Below, in pieces: positions 52,612 through 61,189 of a DNA stretch of 64,000 nt; positions within the stretch are counted from its first letter, which is position 1, and each line of letters starts with the position of its first letter. The stretch comes from Kineococcus rubinsiae. GTDB lineage: Bacteria > Actinomycetota > Actinomycetes > Actinomycetales > Kineococcaceae. The position numbers were made by a program, and so were the translations under genes. Below the pieces are notes generated by a model. The model was given only the letters and a program-made list of their open reading frames with translations. It was not told the DNA's origin and searched no databases. Location: NCBI RefSeq assembly GCF_011839805.1, contig NZ_VWPY01000008.1, forward strand, positions 1-64,000, given 5' to 3'.

Positions 52612-53556
52612 TCAGCTGCCCGCCGCCGTGGCGTCCTTCTCCACGGTGGTGAGCTCCGACTGCAGCGCAGCGGCGTCGGTGGTGCTGAGGACGCCGTTCG
52701 GGTAGCTCTTGCGGAACTCCGCCTCGACGGCCGGGTCGTGGATCAGCTCGGCGAGCTTCAGGTACGTCGGGTCCGCGGCGTCGGCCTTGCGGGCGGCGAA
52801 CACGTTGACGTACGGGGCGGCGGCCGGCCCGTTCGGGTCGTCGGAGAAGATCGTGTCGGAGGCCGGGAGCTTCGCGCTGGTGGCGTAGTTGTTGTTCACG
52901 ACGGCCGCCGCGACGGAGCCGCTCTGCAGGGCGTTGGCGGTCTGCGACGCGTCGAGCGCCACCACCTCCACCTTCGCGTCGGTGACGTCCTGGGTCGTCG
53001 AGAACGCGGTCCCGCCGTCCTTCAGCGTCACGATCCCCGCGGCCTGCAGCACGAGCAGCGCGCGGGCCTGGTTGATGGCGTCGTTGGGGATGGCGACCTT
53101 CGCCCCGGCGGGCAGCGCCGCGGGGTCCTTCACCGTGGTCGAGTACAGCGGCAGCGGGTACACGGCCGTGGCGCCGATGGGCTGGAGGTCGTCGCCCGAG
53201 GTGACGTTGTAGTTCGCCAGGTACTGCACGTGCTGGAACTGGTTCAGGTCCAGCTCGCCCTGCTTCAGGGCCGGGTTCGGCAGGCTGTAGTCGGAGAAGT
53301 TCACGAGCTCGACGTCCACGCCGAGCTCCTTCTGGGCCAGGTCGACGTAGGTCGTCCAGTACGGCTCCGCCTTGTCGGTCACGCCGATCTTGACGGTGCG
53401 GGTGGACGCCGCGGTCGCGGTCGAGTCGTCGCCCGTGGTGCGCCACACGACGGCGGCGACGGCCACGACGACGACGGCGACGAGCGCCGCGATGAGGAGG
53501 GGGAGGCGGTTGCGCCGCGGCTTGCTGGGCAGCGCAGGGGGGGTGGGGCTGGACAA
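52612..53556 (-). CDS. metQ: Methionine ABC transporter substrate-binding protein (NlpA/MetQ family)
   Basis: The 314-residue protein has a membrane helix (LPLLIAALVAVVVVAVAAVVW) near the N-terminus, then the NlpA fold: TVKIGVTDKAEPYWTTYVDLAQKELGVDVELVNFSDYSLPNPALKQGELDLNQFQHVQYL. No lipobox Cys is present, unlike most MetQ lipoproteins, so it seems to be held by an uncleaved helix. The start is TTG 53556 with GGAGGACCACC upstream. It is the first gene after the SAM riboswitch. Confidence 0.93.
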   Translation of the reverse strand: MSSPTPPALPSKPRRNRLPLLIAALVAVVVVAVAAVVWRTTGDDSTATAASTRTVKIGVTDKAEPYWTTYVDLAQKELGVDVELVNFSDYSLPNPALKQGELDLNQFQHVQYLANYNVTSGDDLQPIGATAVYPLPLYSTTVKDPAALPAGAKVAIPNDAINQARALLVLQAAGIVTLKDGGTAFSTTQDVTDAKVEVVALDASQTANALQSGSVAAAVVNNNYATSAKLPASDTIFSDDPNGPAAAPYVNVFAARKADAADPTYLKLAELIHDPAVEAEFRKSYPNGVLSTTDAAALQSELTTVEKDATAAGS

Positions 53557-53599
53557 GGTGGTCCTCCGGGTGGGGCAGGCCGGGACGGGTCCCGGTCAC

Positions 53600-53712
53600 T
53601 CACGCTTGTGGGACGGGTTCGTCCCACCGGGCTTTCACCTGGAGCACCCCGCCGCGGGGGAGGGTTGCTGGTCAGCAAGCCAGGGCTTGACGCTGACGCT
53701 CGATGCCGGGGT
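53600..53712 (-). promoter_or_regulatory. SAM riboswitch (SAM-IV/SAM-I clan) before metQ
   Basis: On the minus strand the leader reads GAGCGTCAGCGTCAAGCCC then TGGCTTGCTGACCAGCAACC, CTCC, GCGGCGGGGTGCTCCAGGTG, AAAGCCC and the hairpin GTGGGACGAACCCGTCCCAC (53627-53608). The order of conserved CAAGCCC, GCTTGCTG, CAGCAACCCTCC, GGGGTGC and CCAGGTGA blocks is that of actinobacterial SAM riboswitches. High SAM would switch off the methionine importer. The boundaries are approximate. Confidence 0.83.
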
Positions 53713-53835
53713 CGAGGATACAGGCTGCGGGGCCCCGGGCCGAACCCCGGCGGGGCACCCCGACCGCCCCCACTACGGTGGCCGCAGCCGCTCCGTGCCG
53801 GAGGCGTGGCCCCACGTGAGGACGACGGAGCAGCC

Positions 53836-55050
53836 GTGACGCGCCGCAGTGCCCGGCCGGGAACGCCGTCGATCCTGGCGCTGGTCCTCGTCACGGGGAC
53901 CTCCGCCCTGTCGACCGACACGTACATCGCGGCGCTGCCCGCGATGCGGGAGTCGTTCTCCACCTCGGACGCCGCCGTGCAGCTGACGCTGACGGCCTGC
54001 ATCGGCGGGCTGGCCCTCGGGCAGCTGCTGATCGGCCCCGTGAGCGACTCGCGGGGACGCCGGCGGATCGTCCTCGCTGCCACCCTCACCTTCACGGTGA
54101 TGTCCGTGCTCTGCGCGCTCGCGGACTCGATCGCGGTGATGCTCGCCGCCCGGGTGGCGCAGGGGATGGCCGCCGGCGCGGCCGCGGCGGTCGGGCGCGC
54201 GTGCGTGACGGACACCCGCGAGGGCCGGGCGGCCGCCGCGACGTTCGGGACGCTGACGGCGGTCAGCCTCATGGCCCCGGTCGTCGGGCCCGCGATCGGG
54301 GCGCTGCTGCTGCCGCTCGGGGGGTGGCGGACCGTCTTCTGGTTCCTCGCCGCCGTCGGCGTGCTCATGACCGCGGCGGCGGCCCTCGGCCTGCCGGAGA
54401 CGCTGCCGCCCGAGCGGCGCCGCCCGGGGGGGCTGACGCAGCTGCTGGGGCGCTCCGCGGAGCTCGTCCGCGACCGCGCCTTCATCACGCCGGTCGCGGT
54501 GCAGTGCCTCGTGACGTGCGGGTTCTTCACCTACATCGGCGGGTCCTCGATCGTGCTCCAGGAGGACCTCGCGCTCACCCCCGGCACCTACGCCACCGTC
54601 TTCGCCACGAACGCCTCGACCATGATCGCCTCGAGCGTGCTGTTCCGCGTCCTCGTGGTGCGCCTCGGCCCGGAGCTGCTGCGCCGCTGGGCGTTCGGGA
54701 TCCAGGCCACCGGGGTGTTCGCGCTGACGGCGATCGCGCTCGCGTGCACGCCGGGTCCGCCGCCGCTCGTGCTCGTGTGGGTGCCGCTGGCCGTCATGAC
54801 CTTCGGCCTCGGCACCTACCTGCCGGCGAACTCCGCGATCGCCCAGCGCGAGGGCCGGCGCTACGCCGGGGCGGCCTCCGCGCTGAGCGGCGGGCTGCCC
54901 TTCCTGGCCGGCGCGCTCACGACACCGCTGACGGGCCTGCTGGGCGCGCAGACGGTGGTCGCCATGGCCGCGGGGATGGGCACCTTCTTCCTGCTCGCCG
55001 TCCTCGCGGCCGCGGCCGCCGCCCGGGCCGGGCGGCGACCGGCCGGGTGA
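53836..55050 (+). CDS. MFS transporter, Bcr/CflA drug-efflux type
   Basis: The 404-residue protein has twelve membrane helices. The first loop shows GTSALSTDTYIAALPAMRESFSTSDAAVQLTLTACIGGLALGQLLIGPVSDSRGRR, the Bcr/CflA pattern with motif A (GPVSDSRGRRR). Motif C lies in APVVGPAIGALLLPLGGWRTVFWFLA. It exports drugs or sulfonated compounds by proton exchange. GTG 53836 follows CGGAGC. It is convergent with the aldo/keto reductase gene one base away. Confidence 0.94.
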   Translation: MTRRSARPGTPSILALVLVTGTSALSTDTYIAALPAMRESFSTSDAAVQLTLTACIGGLALGQLLIGPVSDSRGRRRIVLAATLTFTVMSVLCALADSIAVMLAARVAQGMAAGAAAAVGRACVTDTREGRAAAATFGTLTAVSLMAPVVGPAIGALLLPLGGWRTVFWFLAAVGVLMTAAAALGLPETLPPERRRPGGLTQLLGRSAELVRDRAFITPVAVQCLVTCGFFTYIGGSSIVLQEDLALTPGTYATVFATNASTMIASSVLFRVLVVRLGPELLRRWAFGIQATGVFALTAIALACTPGPPPLVLVWVPLAVMTFGLGTYLPANSAIAQREGRRYAGAASALSGGLPFLAGALTTPLTGLLGAQTVVAMAAGMGTFFLLAVLAAAAAARAGRRPAG

Positions 55051-55051
55051 G

Positions 55052-56026
55052 TCAGCGGCCCCCGCTCGCGGTGTCCAGCCAGAGCGCGGGGTCGGGGAGC
55101 AGCTCCTCCGCGCGCGCCCAGAACTCCTCCGGGACCGGGTTCGCGAGCGACGCGAGCAGCCGGGGGATGCGGTCGGGCTTCGAGAAGCCCACGACGGTGG
55201 TGTCGATGCGCTCGTCGCGCACCGAGCGCTGCACCGCGGCGTCGGCGAGCGCGATCCCGAACTCGTCGGCGAGGTCGTGCAGGGCGGCCGCCGCGGCGAG
55301 GACCTCCGCCCGCGCGGGTCGGAAGCCGTAGAGCGGCTGCGCGGTGCGGCTGGCGAGCAGCCCGCCGCCGAGCACCGCGGCGTTGACGACGCCGAGGCCC
55401 GCCGCGCGGGCGCGGTCGATGAGCGGGTCCGCGCCCCGGTCGAGCAGCGTCGCCCGGGAGTGCGTGAGCAGCACCTCGAACGCGCCGGTGTCGAGCAGCC
55501 GCTCGATGGTCGGCACGTGACCCGCGGCGATCCCCAGGTGCCCGATCACCCCCTCGTCGCGCAGCGCGACGAGGGCCTCGACCGCCCCGCCGGGCTGGTC
55601 GAAGCCCGCGTCCGGGTGGAACTCCGGGTCGTGCAGGTGGACCAGCGGGAGGTGGTCCATGCCGAGGCGCGCGCGGCTCTCCTCGACGGACGCGCGGACG
55701 CGCCGGCCGGAGAAGTCGCCGTCGGCGGCGTCCACCTTGGTCGCGATCAGCACGTCCCCGGCGCCCACCCGGCCCAGGGCGACGCCGATCCGCTCCTCGC
55801 TGCGGCCGTCGGAGTAGCCGTTGGCGGTGTCGATCATCGTGATCGGGCTGGCGAGGACCCCGAGCGCGACGGCGATGCCCTGCTCCTCGGGGGTGTCGTA
55901 GCCGAACAGCTCCGGCATCCCGCCGAGCGGTCCGCCGCCGGCCGACACGGCGGACACGCGCAGGCCCGTCGCGCCGAGGGTGCGCGTCCAGGACGCGGAG
56001 CCGGGGGTCACCTGCGGGTTCGTCAT
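55052..56026 (-). CDS. Aldo/keto reductase
   Basis: The 324-residue TIM-barrel NADPH reductase has the catalytic residues Asp and Tyr in MIDTANGYSDGRSE, Lys in LIATKVDAADG and His in LPLVHLHDPE. GLRVSAVSAGGGPLGG and RDERIDTTVVGFSKPDRI bind the cofactor. The sequence is closest in style to D-threo-aldose (L-fucose) dehydrogenases. It is divergent from the ROK regulator gene by about 180 nt and so may be part of the sugar cluster. Confidence 0.9.
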   Translation of the reverse strand: MTNPQVTPGSASWTRTLGATGLRVSAVSAGGGPLGGMPELFGYDTPEEQGIAVALGVLASPITMIDTANGYSDGRSEERIGVALGRVGAGDVLIATKVDAADGDFSGRRVRASVEESRARLGMDHLPLVHLHDPEFHPDAGFDQPGGAVEALVALRDEGVIGHLGIAAGHVPTIERLLDTGAFEVLLTHSRATLLDRGADPLIDRARAAGLGVVNAAVLGGGLLASRTAQPLYGFRPARAEVLAAAAALHDLADEFGIALADAAVQRSVRDERIDTTVVGFSKPDRIPRLLASLANPVPEEFWARAEELLPDPALWLDTASGGR

Positions 56027-56207
56027 CGAGCCTCATCCGGGTCGGGGGAGCGGGTGCCCGGTCGGTCCCCGTGCGGTCCGGGGCGCTGCGAGCGGCCCGC
56101 GCGAACTTACCCCTACTCGCCTAAGGAAGTCACGACCCCGCCGCGTGCCGTGTAGATTTCGCCGCTCGCGGGCGGCGAGTCGCTCACGGACCGGGACGGG
56201 GGGCGGT

Positions 56208-57452
56208 GTGGCCGACACCTCTGACCCGCCGGGTGCGTCGGTCGTCACCCTGCGCGGCCGGTCGTCGGCGGAGACGCGCAGCGCCGTCCTGGACCTCATC
56301 CGCGCGAGCGGCAAGATCAGCCGGGTCGACCTCGCGCGGCGGTCCGCGCTCACCGAGCCCACCATCTCGAAGATCGTCAAGGAACTGCTGTCGGCGGGCC
56401 TGGTCGTCCACGCCGGGTACGCCGAGTCCACGGGCGGCAAGCGCCCGGTGCTGCTGAAGATGAACGACAGCGGCGTCTACGCGCTCGGGCTCACCCTCGA
56501 CTACCACCGCTCCACGATCGTCGTCTGCGGGCCCGACGGCACCGAGCTGGCGCGCGTCTCCTCCGGGGGCACCGGGGTGGACGAGCCCCCCGTCGTGCTG
56601 GACCGCCTCGCCGGGGAGATCGACGCCCTGATGACGCGGGAGGGGATCGAGCGCTCCGCCGTCGTCGGGCTCGGCGTGGCCTCCGCCGGGCGGCGCGGGT
56701 TCCCCCAGGGGTGGAACGTCGACGCGTCCTTCTTCGGCTCGTGGGAGCCCTTCTCCGTCGAGGAGGAGCTGGCCGCGCGCACCGGGTACGCGGTGGTCCG
56801 CGAGAACGACGCCAACTGCGCGGCGCTGCGCGAGTTCTGGGTGAGCCCGGAGCCCCACCGCGACTTCGTGACGGTCTACGTGTCGCACGGCATCGGCGCC
56901 GGCATCGTCATCAACGGCGCGATCTACCGCGGGGTCTCGGGCAACGCCGGCGAGATCGGTCACATGGTCGCCGTCCCCGACGGCCGGCTCTGCTGGTGCG
57001 GTTCCCACGGCTGCCTGGAGACCGTGGCCAGCCCCCGCGCGATGGTGGAGCAGGTGCTGGCCGACCCCGCCCTGCGCGCGGCCGTGGGCGTCACCGCGCG
57101 GACGCCCATCCGCGAGGTGTTCCAGCGCCTGACGTCCGGGGCCGTGACCCGGGACGAGGGGGTCCGCGCCATGCTCGACCGGGCGGCCGGCTACTTCGCG
57201 TCCGCGGTCAGCGACCTCGTCAACACGCTCGACCTCGACCTCGTGGTCCTCGCGGGCCCGGGCCTCGCGGGGATGGAGGACGTCTTCCTGGAGGCGGCCC
57301 AGCACCGGGTGGCGACCACGGGGTTCATGCGCGAGCTGCACCCCATCACCGTGCGCCTCGCGTCGATCGGCTCGGAGACCGCAGCGCTCGGCGCGGCCTC
57401 CGTCGTGCTGCAGCGGCACCTCACGCCGCACCGCACCGGCCCGGTCACCTGA
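56208..57452 (+). CDS. ROK family transcriptional regulator
   Basis: The 414-residue protein has a winged helix at its N-terminus (AVLDLIRASGKISRVDLARRSALTEPTISKIVKELLSAGLV) and a ROK sugar-kinase fold (LGLTLDYHRSTIVVCGPDGTEL, ASFFGSWEPFSVEEELAARTGYAVVRENDANC, GIGAGIVINGAIYRGVSGNAGEIGHMV) with the zinc motif CWCGSHGCLETVAS. It presumably represses the ABC operon downstream and releases on binding a sugar. GTG 56208 follows a G-rich ribosome site. A -10-like TAGATT lies at 56153-56158. Confidence 0.94.
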   Translation: MADTSDPPGASVVTLRGRSSAETRSAVLDLIRASGKISRVDLARRSALTEPTISKIVKELLSAGLVVHAGYAESTGGKRPVLLKMNDSGVYALGLTLDYHRSTIVVCGPDGTELARVSSGGTGVDEPPVVLDRLAGEIDALMTREGIERSAVVGLGVASAGRRGFPQGWNVDASFFGSWEPFSVEEELAARTGYAVVRENDANCAALREFWVSPEPHRDFVTVYVSHGIGAGIVINGAIYRGVSGNAGEIGHMVAVPDGRLCWCGSHGCLETVASPRAMVEQVLADPALRAAVGVTARTPIREVFQRLTSGAVTRDEGVRAMLDRAAGYFASAVSDLVNTLDLDLVVLAGPGLAGMEDVFLEAAQHRVATTGFMRELHPITVRLASIGSETAALGAASVVLQRHLTPHRTGPVT

Positions 57453-57525
57453 TCGCGGGCCGCTCCCGGAGAGCGGTCTCCCACGCTCCTCGCGGGGACG
57501 TGCCCTGCCCGGAAGACTTAGTTTC

Positions 57526-57562
57526 GCAAGTATTGCTTTGTCGCCGGACGCGACCCTATGCT
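57526..57562 (+). promoter_or_regulatory. Promoter and putative ROK operator of the sugar ABC operon
   Basis: TTGCTT (57533-57538), 18 nt, TATGCT (57557-57562) form a fair promoter. The -35 overlaps an inverted repeat GCAA-GTA-TTGC (57526-57536), preceded by ACTTAGTTTC; ACTT...AAGT (57516-57531) is a second weak dyad. This A/T-rich patch is unusual in the region and is the likely ROK-binding site. Confidence 0.5.
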
Positions 57563-57624
57563 CCTCGCGACACAGCTTCGTGGACGAGGCCTCGCGGCCC
57601 TGCCCACCTGACGGACGGAAGACG

Positions 57625-58995
57625 ATGACGTTTTCTCAGCACGTTCGGCGCGCCGCCTTCGCGGCACTCGCAGGCGGCACCCTCGTCGCCGGGACGCTCA
57701 CCGCGTGCTCGGGTGGGCAGGAGGCCGCGAGCGACGGCGGGTCGGCCACCGCGGGAACCGTGAACTGGTGGAGCTGGACCCCGGACAACGACCTCGCGGG
57801 CCGTGAGATCGCGGCGTTCAACGAGGAGTACCCGGACATCGAGGTCGTCTACAAGAAGGTCCCGATCGACAACTACGCGGCCCTGCTGCGCCCGGCGCTC
57901 GCCTCCGACGACGGCCCGGACGTCTTCACGGTGAACGCGAGCGGGTCGTTCTCGGGAACGACCTTCGCCCCCTACGCCCTCGACCTCACGGAGGGGACGA
58001 AGAAGCTCCTCGGCGAGGACTGGCAGTCGAAGGTCTCGCCGATCGGCGTCAAGGCCTTCACCGTGAAGGGCCGGCTCGTCGCCTCCCAGTGGGCCAAGGT
58101 CGGCGCCGGGAACATGTGGATCAACCAGGAGGCGTTCGACCAGTACGGCGTCAAGGTCCCGACGAACCTCGCCGAGTGGCAGCAGGCGTGCGACACGTTC
58201 CGCGCCAACGGACTCGGCTGCTTCCGCGAGGGCATGGGCGGCACGTCCGGCTTCGTCATCGACACCCTCCACTCGATCATGGACAGCTACCAGCCCGGTC
58301 TGTGGAGCGACCTGCTGGCGGGCAAGGCGAAGTGGACCGACGCGGGGGTCGTGCAGTCGCTGCAGATCCTGCAGGACCTCACGACGTCGGGGATCCTCGA
58401 CGAGGGGGCGACCGGCATCCAGCAGTACCCCGACGTCAACAACGACTTCCTCACCGGCAAGGTCCCCATGGTGCAGATGGGCACCTGGTACCAGCAGTAC
58501 GCCTCCGTGGCGAGCCTGACGGCCGCGCTGGAGGGCGCCGGGGTGCCCGCGGACACGAAGAAGATCACCATCATGCCGATCCCGTTCCCGGACGTCGCCG
58601 GCAAGGGCAACCCTTCCACCCTGTTCACCGACCCCGACGCGGGCCAGGCCGTGAACGCCAAGTCGAAGGTGCGCAACGCGGCCGAGACGTTCGCGCTGTG
58701 GCTCGGCAACACCGAGAACGGTCAGCAGGTCGTGGCCAACAACCTCGACGAGTTCCCGACGCTGAACGGCGTCGACGTGCAGTTCGAGAAGGCCACCCTC
58801 GTCAACCCGGCCGTCCAGGAGCCCGCGCTCAAGGACCTCACCACGCAGCTGGCCTCGGCCACCGAGGCCCGCTCCTACGGCATCGGCGCGCAGCTCAGCG
58901 CGGCGATCGTCCAGGCGTGCCAGCAGGTGACGAGCGGCAAGAAGCCCGCCGACGTGGTGGACGCCGTCCAGGCGGCCGCGGCGACCGGCGAGTGA
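57625..58995 (+). CDS. Sugar ABC transporter substrate-binding lipoprotein
   Basis: The 456-residue protein has a lipoprotein signal (HVRRAAFAALAGGTLVAGTLTAC, lipid-bearing Cys28) and a family-1 solute-binding fold: GTVNWWSWTPDNDLAGREIAAFNEEYPDIEV, YAALLRPALASDDGPDVFTV, VASQWAKVGAGNMWINQEAFDQYGVKVPTNLAEW, and NDFLTGKVPMVQMGTWYQQ. It brings a sugar or glycoside to the two permeases encoded next. The upstream frame to 57538 was rejected for lack of a ribosome site. Confidence 0.95.
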   Translation: MTFSQHVRRAAFAALAGGTLVAGTLTACSGGQEAASDGGSATAGTVNWWSWTPDNDLAGREIAAFNEEYPDIEVVYKKVPIDNYAALLRPALASDDGPDVFTVNASGSFSGTTFAPYALDLTEGTKKLLGEDWQSKVSPIGVKAFTVKGRLVASQWAKVGAGNMWINQEAFDQYGVKVPTNLAEWQQACDTFRANGLGCFREGMGGTSGFVIDTLHSIMDSYQPGLWSDLLAGKAKWTDAGVVQSLQILQDLTTSGILDEGATGIQQYPDVNNDFLTGKVPMVQMGTWYQQYASVASLTAALEGAGVPADTKKITIMPIPFPDVAGKGNPSTLFTDPDAGQAVNAKSKVRNAAETFALWLGNTENGQQVVANNLDEFPTLNGVDVQFEKATLVNPAVQEPALKDLTTQLASATEARSYGIGAQLSAAIVQACQQVTSGKKPADVVDAVQAAAATGE

Positions 58996-59020
58996 CCACG
59001 CTCCCGGACGGAGGTCGAGG

Positions 59021-59947
59021 ATGACCACGACCACCCACCGGCCCGGCGTGACGACGGGGACGTCGTCGCGCCGGCGCCTGCGGCGCCCCGCGGGTCTGCC
59101 CTGGATCCTGCCGGCCCTGGTGGTGTCGGTCGGGCTGCTCTACTACTGCATCTTCTACACGGCCTACCTCTCGACCCTCGACTGGGACGGGACCAGCCCG
59201 CTGAAGGACAGCGTCGGCGCGGGGAACTACGGGAAGATGCTGAGCGACCCGGTGTTCTGGGGCGCCCTGCGGCACACGCTCGTGTTCTTCGTCGTGTCGC
59301 TGGTCGTGCAGGTCGTGCTCGGCATCGTCTTCGCCTGCCTCCTGCACTCGCAGCTCTACCTGAAGACCTTCTACAAGGTGCTGATCTTCATCCCGGTGGT
59401 CCTGGCCACCGCGACGGTCGCCCCGGTGTTCCGGCAGATCTACGCGCCGGACGGCACGCTCAACGGGCTGCTCGGGGCGGTCGGGCTCGACGGCCTGCAG
59501 CAGACGTGGCTGTCGAACCCGACGATCGCCCTGCTGATCGTCATCTCCGTGCAGGTCTGGCAGTCGACGGGTGTCGTGTTCGTCCTCTACTTCGCCGCCA
59601 TCGGCCAGATCGAGTCGGAGATCGTCGAGGCGGCCCGCCTCGACGGCGCCGGCAACCTCCGGATCATCGCCTCGATCGTCTGGCCGAGCGTGCGGGGCAC
59701 GACCATCGCGATCACCATCCTGACCGCGATCGGATCGCTGAAGACCTTCGACATCCCCTTCCTGGTCACCTCGGGCGGACCGAGCTACGGGACGGAGTTC
59801 CTCGGCACGCAGATCTACCGCGTCAGCATCTCCTTCGCGCAGGTGGGCTACGGGGCGTCGCTGTCGATGGTGCTGCTCGTCCTCGCGCTCGCCGCGGCCG
59901 TGATCATCAACGTCAGAGGACGACGAGGGAGCGCGAACGATGTTTGA
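59021..59947 (+). CDS. Sugar ABC transporter permease (MalF type)
   Basis: The 308-residue membrane protein has six helices and the EAA loop EIVEAARLDGAGNLRIIASIVWPSVRGTT. It follows the binding-protein gene after 25 nt. Its stop overlaps the next permease by 8 nt. No ATPase gene is near, so a shared ATPase of the MsiK type elsewhere probably powers the system. Confidence 0.95.
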   Translation: MTTTTHRPGVTTGTSSRRRLRRPAGLPWILPALVVSVGLLYYCIFYTAYLSTLDWDGTSPLKDSVGAGNYGKMLSDPVFWGALRHTLVFFVVSLVVQVVLGIVFACLLHSQLYLKTFYKVLIFIPVVLATATVAPVFRQIYAPDGTLNGLLGAVGLDGLQQTWLSNPTIALLIVISVQVWQSTGVVFVLYFAAIGQIESEIVEAARLDGAGNLRIIASIVWPSVRGTTIAITILTAIGSLKTFDIPFLVTSGGPSYGTEFLGTQIYRVSISFAQVGYGASLSMVLLVLALAAAVIINVRGRRGSANDV

Positions 59948-60728
59948 GACCAGGCGGATCCGCACCCGCGTCCTGCTGCAGGTCCTGCTGACGGTGCTGG
60001 TCGTCCCCTTCGTCTTCCCCCTGGTGGCGATGGTGCAGGGCTCGCTCAAGGGAGCCGGCTGGGCCAACTACGGCACGGTGCTGTCGCTGCCGCTGCTGCC
60101 GGGGTTCTTCCGCAACAGCGCGATCATCGCGGCGGCGGTGATCGCCATCGTGCTCGTCTGCACCATGACGGCGGCGTTCGGCTTCTCGAAGCTGCACATC
60201 AGGGGCAAGGAGTTCTTCTTCTGGCTGCTGCTCGCCTGCCTCACCCTCCCCGGGGTGGTGCTGCTCGCGCCGCTGTTCGCGACGGTCACGCGGGTCGGCG
60301 CGTACAACTCGATCTGGGCGGTCATCCTCCCGGTCGCCGCCCTGCAGATCCCGTTCACGACGCTGCTCGCCCGCAACTTCGTCGACGGGATCCCCAACGA
60401 GCTGCTCGAGGCGGCCCGCGTCGACGGGGCGAACACGGTGCGGACCTTCTGGTACGTCCTCGTGCCGCTGACCCGGCCGATCATGGCCGCGATCCTCGTC
60501 CTCGTCTTCATCAACTCGTGGAACGAGTTCCTGCTCGCCCTGCTCTTCCTGCAGACGCCGGACCACCAGACGATCACGCTGGTCCCGCAGTACTTCGTCG
60601 GCCAGTACAACAACGACCAGACGAAGGTCCTCGCGGCGGCCGTCCTGACCGCCCTGCCGGTCGTCATCGCCTACATCGCCCTGCAGCGGTACTTCGAGCG
60701 CGGCCTCGCGGCCGGTGCGCTCAAGTAG
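59940..60728 (+). CDS. Sugar ABC transporter permease (MalG type)
   Basis: The 262-residue membrane protein has six helices and the EAA loop LLEAARVDGANTVRTFWYVLVPLTRPIM. PFVFPLVAMVQGSLKG at the start is typical of the second permease of CUT1 systems. The start overlaps the first permease gene by 8 nt. Confidence 0.95.
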   Translation: MFETRRIRTRVLLQVLLTVLVVPFVFPLVAMVQGSLKGAGWANYGTVLSLPLLPGFFRNSAIIAAAVIAIVLVCTMTAAFGFSKLHIRGKEFFFWLLLACLTLPGVVLLAPLFATVTRVGAYNSIWAVILPVAALQIPFTTLLARNFVDGIPNELLEAARVDGANTVRTFWYVLVPLTRPIMAAILVLVFINSWNEFLLALLFLQTPDHQTITLVPQYFVGQYNNDQTKVLAAAVLTALPVVIAYIALQRYFERGLAAGALK

Positions 60729-60791
60729 CCGCGCACCCACCCCCACCGCGCCACCTCCACCGCTGCACCCCCACCGACGAAGGAACCCCTC

Positions 60792-61157
60792 ATGCCCCAC
60801 GCGCGCATCGACCTCCACCGGGTCCACGCCCCCCGCCTGCCCGAGTTCAGCCAGGCGATCCTCCAGGGCATGGTCGAGGGGTTCGACATGCCGGCCGACG
60901 ACTTCTTCCAGAAGTTCACGCTGCACGACGAGGGCGAGCTGTTCTACTCGCCGACGTTCCCGTCGCAGCAGCGCACCGACATCATCTTCATCGAGCTCAC
61001 CGCCGGGGTCGGCTACACCGACGAGCAGAAGCAGGCGGCCTTCGCCGCCATCGCCGACGGGTTCGCGGCGCTCGGCGTCAAGCGGGACAACATCCTGTGC
61101 GTGATCCTCGAGGTGCACGGGGCCGCCTGGTACGCGGCCGAGAGCACCCCGGCCTGA
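60792..61157 (+). CDS. Tautomerase family protein
   Basis: The 121-residue protein begins Met-Pro, so Pro2 becomes the N-terminal catalytic base of tautomerases. The fold PHARIDLHRVHAPRLPEFSQAILQGMVEGFDMPADDFFQKFTLHD and DIIFIELTAGVGYTDEQKQAAFAAIADGFAALGVKRDNILCVILEV matches the 4-oxalocrotonate tautomerase-like group of about 120 residues. It presumably acts on a keto-sugar or its breakdown product in this operon. ATG 60792 follows GAAGGA. The substrate is unknown. Confidence 0.85.
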   Translation: MPHARIDLHRVHAPRLPEFSQAILQGMVEGFDMPADDFFQKFTLHDEGELFYSPTFPSQQRTDIIFIELTAGVGYTDEQKQAAFAAIADGFAALGVKRDNILCVILEVHGAAWYAAESTPA

Positions 61158-61189
61158 TCCGCGCACGACCGATCCGAAGGAACCCGACC

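Noticed and set aside
53632-53647. CTTTCACCTGGAGCAC resembles parS
   Set aside because: It has several mismatches, including the CACGTG core, and is explained by the conserved CCAGGTGA block of the SAM riboswitch.
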